DNA of 64,000 bases from Mycolicibacterium aurum. Its GTDB lineage: Bacteria; Actinomycetota; Actinomycetes; Mycobacteriales; Mycobacteriaceae. Of this stretch, positions 59,813 through 64,000 are shown one piece after another. Both the position numbers and the translations under genes were made by a program. Under the pieces are notes generated by a model. The model had not been told where the DNA came from, made no database searches, and worked only from the letters and a program-made list of their open reading frames with translations. Position 1 is the first letter of the stretch; each line of letters opens with the position of its first letter. The stretch lies in NCBI GenBank assembly GCA_900078775.1, contig LT549889.1, forward strand, positions 2,046,001-2,110,000. Reading direction: 5' to 3'.

Positions 59813-61984
59813 ATGACGACGACAACTGAATCCCACCCCGAGGTCGCGGCGCCCTCCGCGGACGCTCCCCGCCGGCGCCGGCGCTCCCTGTCGCGGATGA
59901 GCATCCAGTCCAAACTGCTGGTCATGCTGCTGGCCACCAGTGTCCTCTCGGCGTTGGTCGTCGGCTTCATCGGCTACCAATCGGGCCGGAGTTCGCTGCG
60001 GGAAGCGGCATTCAACCGCCTCGACGAGGTGCTCTCGGCGCAGACCCGGCAGTTGGAGGCGGAATTCCGGTATTTGCGTGAATCCCTGGTGATCTACACC
60101 CGCGGCTCGACGGCCATCGAGGCGGCCCGCGCGTTCACCGCCGGATTCGACGAACTCGCCGAGGCCACCATCACCCCGGCGCAGGAAAAGTCCATCGTCG
60201 ACTACTACCAGACGCAGTACGCCGAGATCACCAGCGAGGCGACCGGCCAGGAGGTCGACATCCGGGGCATGCTGCCCAGGTCGAATGCGCAGAAGTACCT
60301 GCAGGCGCACTACATGGCCCCGTACCCGGACTGGAACGATGCGATCAAGGTCGACGATGCCCGGGACGGCAGCCCATGGTCGGCGGCCAACGCCCGGTTC
60401 AACGATTTCTTCCGGCAGATCGTGCACCGGTTCGGGTTCGAGGATGCTCTGCTGCTCGATACCCGGAGCAATGTGGTGTACTCCGCCTACAAGGCCGCCG
60501 ATCTGGGCACCAACGTCCTCACCGGTCCGTACAGCGGCGGAGATCTGACCGAGGCCTACCGACAGGCGTTGGCGACCAACGTCGTCGACTACGTGGGCGT
60601 CACCGATTTCAGCAACTACCAACCGTCGATGGCACCGACCGCGTGGATGGTGTCCCCCATCGGCGCGGACGGCCGCATCGACGGGGTGCTCGCGCTGCAG
60701 TTCCCGACCGCCGGGGTCAACCGGATCATGACCATGGGCGGGCAGTGGGAATCGGCCGGCATGGGCGAGACCGGGGAGACTTTCCTGGTCGGCCCGGATG
60801 GCTTGATGCGGTCGAACTCTCGGCTGTTCGAGCAGAACCCCGAGGAGTTCGTGCGGCGCGCCGTGGACGCCGGCACCCCACCGGATGTGGCCAAGCAGTC
60901 GCTGGAGGCGGGCACCAACATCCTGATGCAACCGGTGGACGACCAGGCCACCAGTCGGGCGCTCAAGGGCCAGACCGGCACCATCGTCGAAGAGGACTAT
61001 CTGGCGCATGAGGCCCTGCAGGCCTACGCACCGATCGACCTGCCCGGCCTGGACTGGGTGATCATCGCCAATATCGACACCGAGGAGGCCTTCGCGCCGG
61101 TGTCGTCGTTCACCCGGAACCTGGTGCTGTCGACGGCCACGATGATCTTCATCGTCTCGATCGCCGCGATGTTGTTGGCCCGGTTGTTCATCCGGCCCAT
61201 CCGCCGCCTGGAGGCCGGCGCCCAGCAGATCAGTTCCGGGGATTACGGGGTGACGGTACCGGTCCAGTCCAAGGATGAATTCGGGGATCTGACCGTCGCT
61301 TTCAACGATATGAGCCGTAACCTCGCGATCAAGGAGGACCTGCTCAACGAGCAACGCCAGGAGAACAACCGGCTGCTGCTCTCCCTGATGCCCGAACAGG
61401 TGGTGGCCCGATACCGCGACGGCGAGGAGACCATCGCCCAGGACCACCAGAACGTCACGGTGATCTACGCCGGAATCTCCGGGATGGACGAACTGGCCGC
61501 GGATCTGAGCGCCGGCGAGGGCTTGGAACTGGTCAACAAGTTGGTCCGGCAGTTCGATGCCGCGGCCGAGAGTCTCGGCGTGGAGAAGGTCCGCACCCTG
61601 CACAACGGGTATCTGGCCAGCTGTGGAGTGAGCGTGCCCCGGCTGGACAATGTGCGGCGCACGGTCGATTTCGCCATCGAGATGCAGCGCATCGTCGATC
61701 GGTTCAACGGCGAGACCGGTAACCGGCTCAAGCTGCGCGCGGGCATCGACACCGGCACCGTCACCAGCGGGCTCATCGGCCGGTCCAGCCTGGCCTACGA
61801 CATGTGGGGTTCCACAGTGGATCTGGCCAACAGCGTGCAGAGCGGCTCACCACAGCCCGGCGTGTACGTCACCGCGCGGGTATACGAGGCGATGAACGAC
61901 ACCCGCCAGTTCACCCCGGTCGACGAGGTCAACGTGTCGGGCCATACCGAACCGGTGTGGCGGCTGTCGGAGCACCGAGCGTGA
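59813..61984 (+). CDS. receptor-type adenylate/guanylate cyclase-like protein with degenerate catalytic domain (Rv2435c-like)
   Basis: A 723-residue membrane sensor. In order: cytosolic start, helix near 33-55, a large extracellular dCache-like domain, a second helix (about 440-465), HAMP (RPIRRLEAGAQQIS) and a class III cyclase domain. The metal aspartates are replaced: Gly554 (VIYAGISG) and Asn598 (LHNGYLA). The transition-state Asn and Arg are Asp670 and Ser674 (STVDLANSV). It is probably not an active cyclase. It resembles Rv2435c. The stop overlaps the MscS gene start (GTGA). Confidence 0.9.
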   Translation: MTTTTESHPEVAAPSADAPRRRRRSLSRMSIQSKLLVMLLATSVLSALVVGFIGYQSGRSSLREAAFNRLDEVLSAQTRQLEAEFRYLRESLVIYTRGSTAIEAARAFTAGFDELAEATITPAQEKSIVDYYQTQYAEITSEATGQEVDIRGMLPRSNAQKYLQAHYMAPYPDWNDAIKVDDARDGSPWSAANARFNDFFRQIVHRFGFEDALLLDTRSNVVYSAYKAADLGTNVLTGPYSGGDLTEAYRQALATNVVDYVGVTDFSNYQPSMAPTAWMVSPIGADGRIDGVLALQFPTAGVNRIMTMGGQWESAGMGETGETFLVGPDGLMRSNSRLFEQNPEEFVRRAVDAGTPPDVAKQSLEAGTNILMQPVDDQATSRALKGQTGTIVEEDYLAHEALQAYAPIDLPGLDWVIIANIDTEEAFAPVSSFTRNLVLSTATMIFIVSIAAMLLARLFIRPIRRLEAGAQQISSGDYGVTVPVQSKDEFGDLTVAFNDMSRNLAIKEDLLNEQRQENNRLLLSLMPEQVVARYRDGEETIAQDHQNVTVIYAGISGMDELAADLSAGEGLELVNKLVRQFDAAAESLGVEKVRTLHNGYLASCGVSVPRLDNVRRTVDFAIEMQRIVDRFNGETGNRLKLRAGIDTGTVTSGLIGRSSLAYDMWGSTVDLANSVQSGSPQPGVYVTARVYEAMNDTRQFTPVDEVNVSGHTEPVWRLSEHRA

Positions 61985-63390
61985 CCGATCTGCTGAACAC
62001 CGCGTGGTTCTACTGGGCCCTCGGGGTGTCGCTCGGGCTGCCCGTCACCCTGATCGCGCTGACCGAGGTCCGTAATGCATTGGCGCGGCGCGGAAGTGGG
62101 CTGGCCCGTGCCGTCGGGCTGATCCGCAACTACATCGTGCCGCTCGGCGCGCTGTTGCTGTTGTTGGTCAAGGCCAACGAGGTATCCGCGGAGGCCACCC
62201 CGGTCCGGGTGATCGCCACCGCATTCGGCTTCATGGTGCTGATCCTGCTGCTGTCCGGGTTCAACGCCACCCTGTTCCAGGGCGCTCCGGATGGCTCCTG
62301 GCGCAAGCGGATTCCGTCGATCTTCCTGGATGTGACCCGCTTCGTCGTCATCGCGATCGGCCTGGCGATGATCCTGTCCTACGTGTGGGGCGCCGATGTG
62401 GGCGGACTGTTCACCGCGCTAGGGGTCACCTCGATCGTGCTCGGCCTGGCGTTGCAGAACGCGGTCGGCCAGATCGTCTCGGGACTGCTCCTGCTGTTCG
62501 AACAGCCCTTCCAACTCGGTGACTGGCTGGACACGCCGTCCGCGCGCGGCCGGGTGGTCGAGGTGAACTGGCGCGCCACCCATATCGACACCGGTGGCGG
62601 CGGTCTGCAGATCATGCCGAACTCGGTGCTGGCGGCGGCGTCGTTCACCAATCTCAGCCGTCCCCACGAGGACTATTCCATCTCTGTCACAAGTGTTTTC
62701 GGGCTGCAGGACGCGCCCGACGAGGTGTGCGGCATGCTGGCCCGGGTGGCGGGCACGCTGCCGCACCTGCGCCCCGACGCCACACCGAAGGCGGTGGCCG
62801 TGGGCGGACAGGAATACAAGACCACGATCCCATTGCGATCCCCCGCCGACGCCGGAGCGGCGCGCGCCACCTTCGTGCGCTGGATCTGGTACGCGTCGCG
62901 ACGCGCCGAACTCCACCTCGACGAGGCCGAGGATGACTTCGCCGGCCCCGAGCGGGTGGCCGATGCGATGCGCGTGGTGGCGACCTCGCTGCGGCTCAAT
63001 CCGACCGAACTCGCCGAGATCGCACCGCATGTGCGGGTGACCCGGTACGGCACCGATGAGACGGTGCAGGTTCAGGGCGAGGTGCCGGCCCGGATGACGT
63101 TCGTGGTGGGCGGACGGGTACGGGTCGTCACCCGTCGCGAGGACGGATCGATGGTGGTCGTCGGCACCCTGGAGTCGGGCGATTTCCTCGGGCAGACCAC
63201 GTTGACCCGCGAGCCGGTGCTTGCCGCCGCGCACGCGCTCGAGGAGATCACCGTGCTGCAGATCGAACGCGATCAGCTCGAGGATCTCGTCATGCGCAAG
63301 CCGGCCCTGCTGCACGAGATCGGCCGCGCCATCGAGGAGCGCCGGGAGACGACGCGGCGCGTGCTGACCGCCGCGGACACCGTTCGATAA
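61981..63390 (+). CDS. MscS-type mechanosensitive channel with C-terminal cyclic-nucleotide-binding-like domain (Rv2434c-like)
   Basis: A 469-residue membrane protein. About four helices (N-terminus to 160) lead into the MscS pore and beta domain (GVTSIVLGLALQNAVGQIVS, GDWLDT, NSVLAAASFTNLSRP). A cNMP-binding-like beta roll spans 345-450. In its phosphate cassette the Glu is Gln405 (FLGQTTL) and the Arg is Val413 (EPVLAAA), so classical cAMP binding is doubtful. GTG at 61981 overlaps the cyclase-like gene by 4 bases, so both proteins are made together. Confidence 0.92.
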   Translation: MTDLLNTAWFYWALGVSLGLPVTLIALTEVRNALARRGSGLARAVGLIRNYIVPLGALLLLLVKANEVSAEATPVRVIATAFGFMVLILLLSGFNATLFQGAPDGSWRKRIPSIFLDVTRFVVIAIGLAMILSYVWGADVGGLFTALGVTSIVLGLALQNAVGQIVSGLLLLFEQPFQLGDWLDTPSARGRVVEVNWRATHIDTGGGGLQIMPNSVLAAASFTNLSRPHEDYSISVTSVFGLQDAPDEVCGMLARVAGTLPHLRPDATPKAVAVGGQEYKTTIPLRSPADAGAARATFVRWIWYASRRAELHLDEAEDDFAGPERVADAMRVVATSLRLNPTELAEIAPHVRVTRYGTDETVQVQGEVPARMTFVVGGRVRVVTRREDGSMVVVGTLESGDFLGQTTLTREPVLAAAHALEEITVLQIERDQLEDLVMRKPALLHEIGRAIEERRETTRRVLTAADTVR

Positions 63391-63532
63391 ACGGCGAAAC
63401 CGCTGGCACGGGTCTCAACGCCGAGTCGTAATCGTTAGCAACCCGCGATCTGGACGCGCCGCCGTGTTACGCGTGTGACTGGTGTGGTGCGTGGTCAACT
63501 ACCTCACGAAGAAAGCAGCGGCGATTGCTTAA

Positions 63533-64000
<468 letters not shown>

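Noticed and set aside
59720..61603. Long minus-strand open frame that would extend the NADH dehydrogenase upstream to over 1000 residues
   Set aside because: It is antisense to the cyclase-like gene; the NADH dehydrogenase domain starts at 59719 with a clear ATG, and the extra part is GC-rich shadow.

Overview
The window is high-GC actinobacterial DNA and almost certainly comes from a mycobacterium of the Mycolicibacterium / rapid-grower type. The protein evidence is an antigen 85C mycolyltransferase at the right edge, a mycolate-modifying methyltransferase, an LdtA-type L,D-transpeptidase, CYP124 and CYP125, GlnA3, BfrA and an MPT53-like thiol oxidase. Starts are often GTG, neighbouring genes often overlap by 4 bases, and KstR- and IdeR-type operators can be read directly. 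No rRNA, tRNA, CRISPR array, insertion sequence or prophage was seen. Genes are packed tightly and no gene-free gap exceeds about 270 bases. Family names and M. tuberculosis homologues are given from memory of the families, because no database search was possible.

Left part (1-11.4 kb): an SDR and a DapB-like reductase diverge around a KstR box. They are followed by a minus-strand nitrogen-catabolic block: APC permease, two SDRs, ureohydrolase, NodB-fold hydrolase, Rieske oxygenase, its reductase, a PucR regulator and a formamidase pair (FmdB/FmdA). From the permease to the reductase the genes overlap or lie within 30 bases of each other, so this looks like one operon. I infer a pathway for an N-rich, possibly imidazole- or amidine-type, substrate that releases formamide.

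Middle part (11.5-42.8 kb): polyprenyl synthetase and HAD phosphatase; Bfd plus a tandem ABM-like protein; a KstR-boxed flavin oxidoreductase; CYP125 behind a strong palindrome; XRE/MmyB and FadR-type regulators; an LdtA-like transpeptidase; a frameshifted membrane-anchored protein; a POT peptide transporter; a PLP dehydratase; a mycolate methyltransferase; CYP124; an APC permease; a soluble NlpA-like protein coupled to a winged-helix protein; a Tat-exported dienelactone hydrolase-like lipoprotein; a CYP135-like P450; and an MPT53/CcdA pair. The amidohydrolase-GlnA3 pair, a 14-TM exporter and BfrA then follow in the order remembered for M. tuberculosis Rv1879-Rv1876, with one extra KstR-boxed gene inserted.

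Right part (42.9-64 kb): bacterioferritin and a second Bfd share an intergenic region with two IdeR-like iron boxes. Next come an enoyl-CoA hydratase pair, a FUSC exporter, a KstR-boxed thioesterase, and a compact GntR / allophanate hydrolase / biuret hydrolase-like / NCS2 permease unit. After that are a TetR-controlled membrane protein, a TPR protein, a deaminase/GH13 pair, a type II NADH dehydrogenase, and a pseudo-cyclase translationally coupled to an MscS channel with a nucleotide-binding-like domain. The first 146 codons of fbpC close the window.

Two themes recur. Four KstR-type boxes plus CYP124/CYP125 point to sterol catabolism spread outside the main cluster. Two separate units point to scavenging of unusual nitrogen compounds (the formamide-producing block and the biuret/allophanate block).
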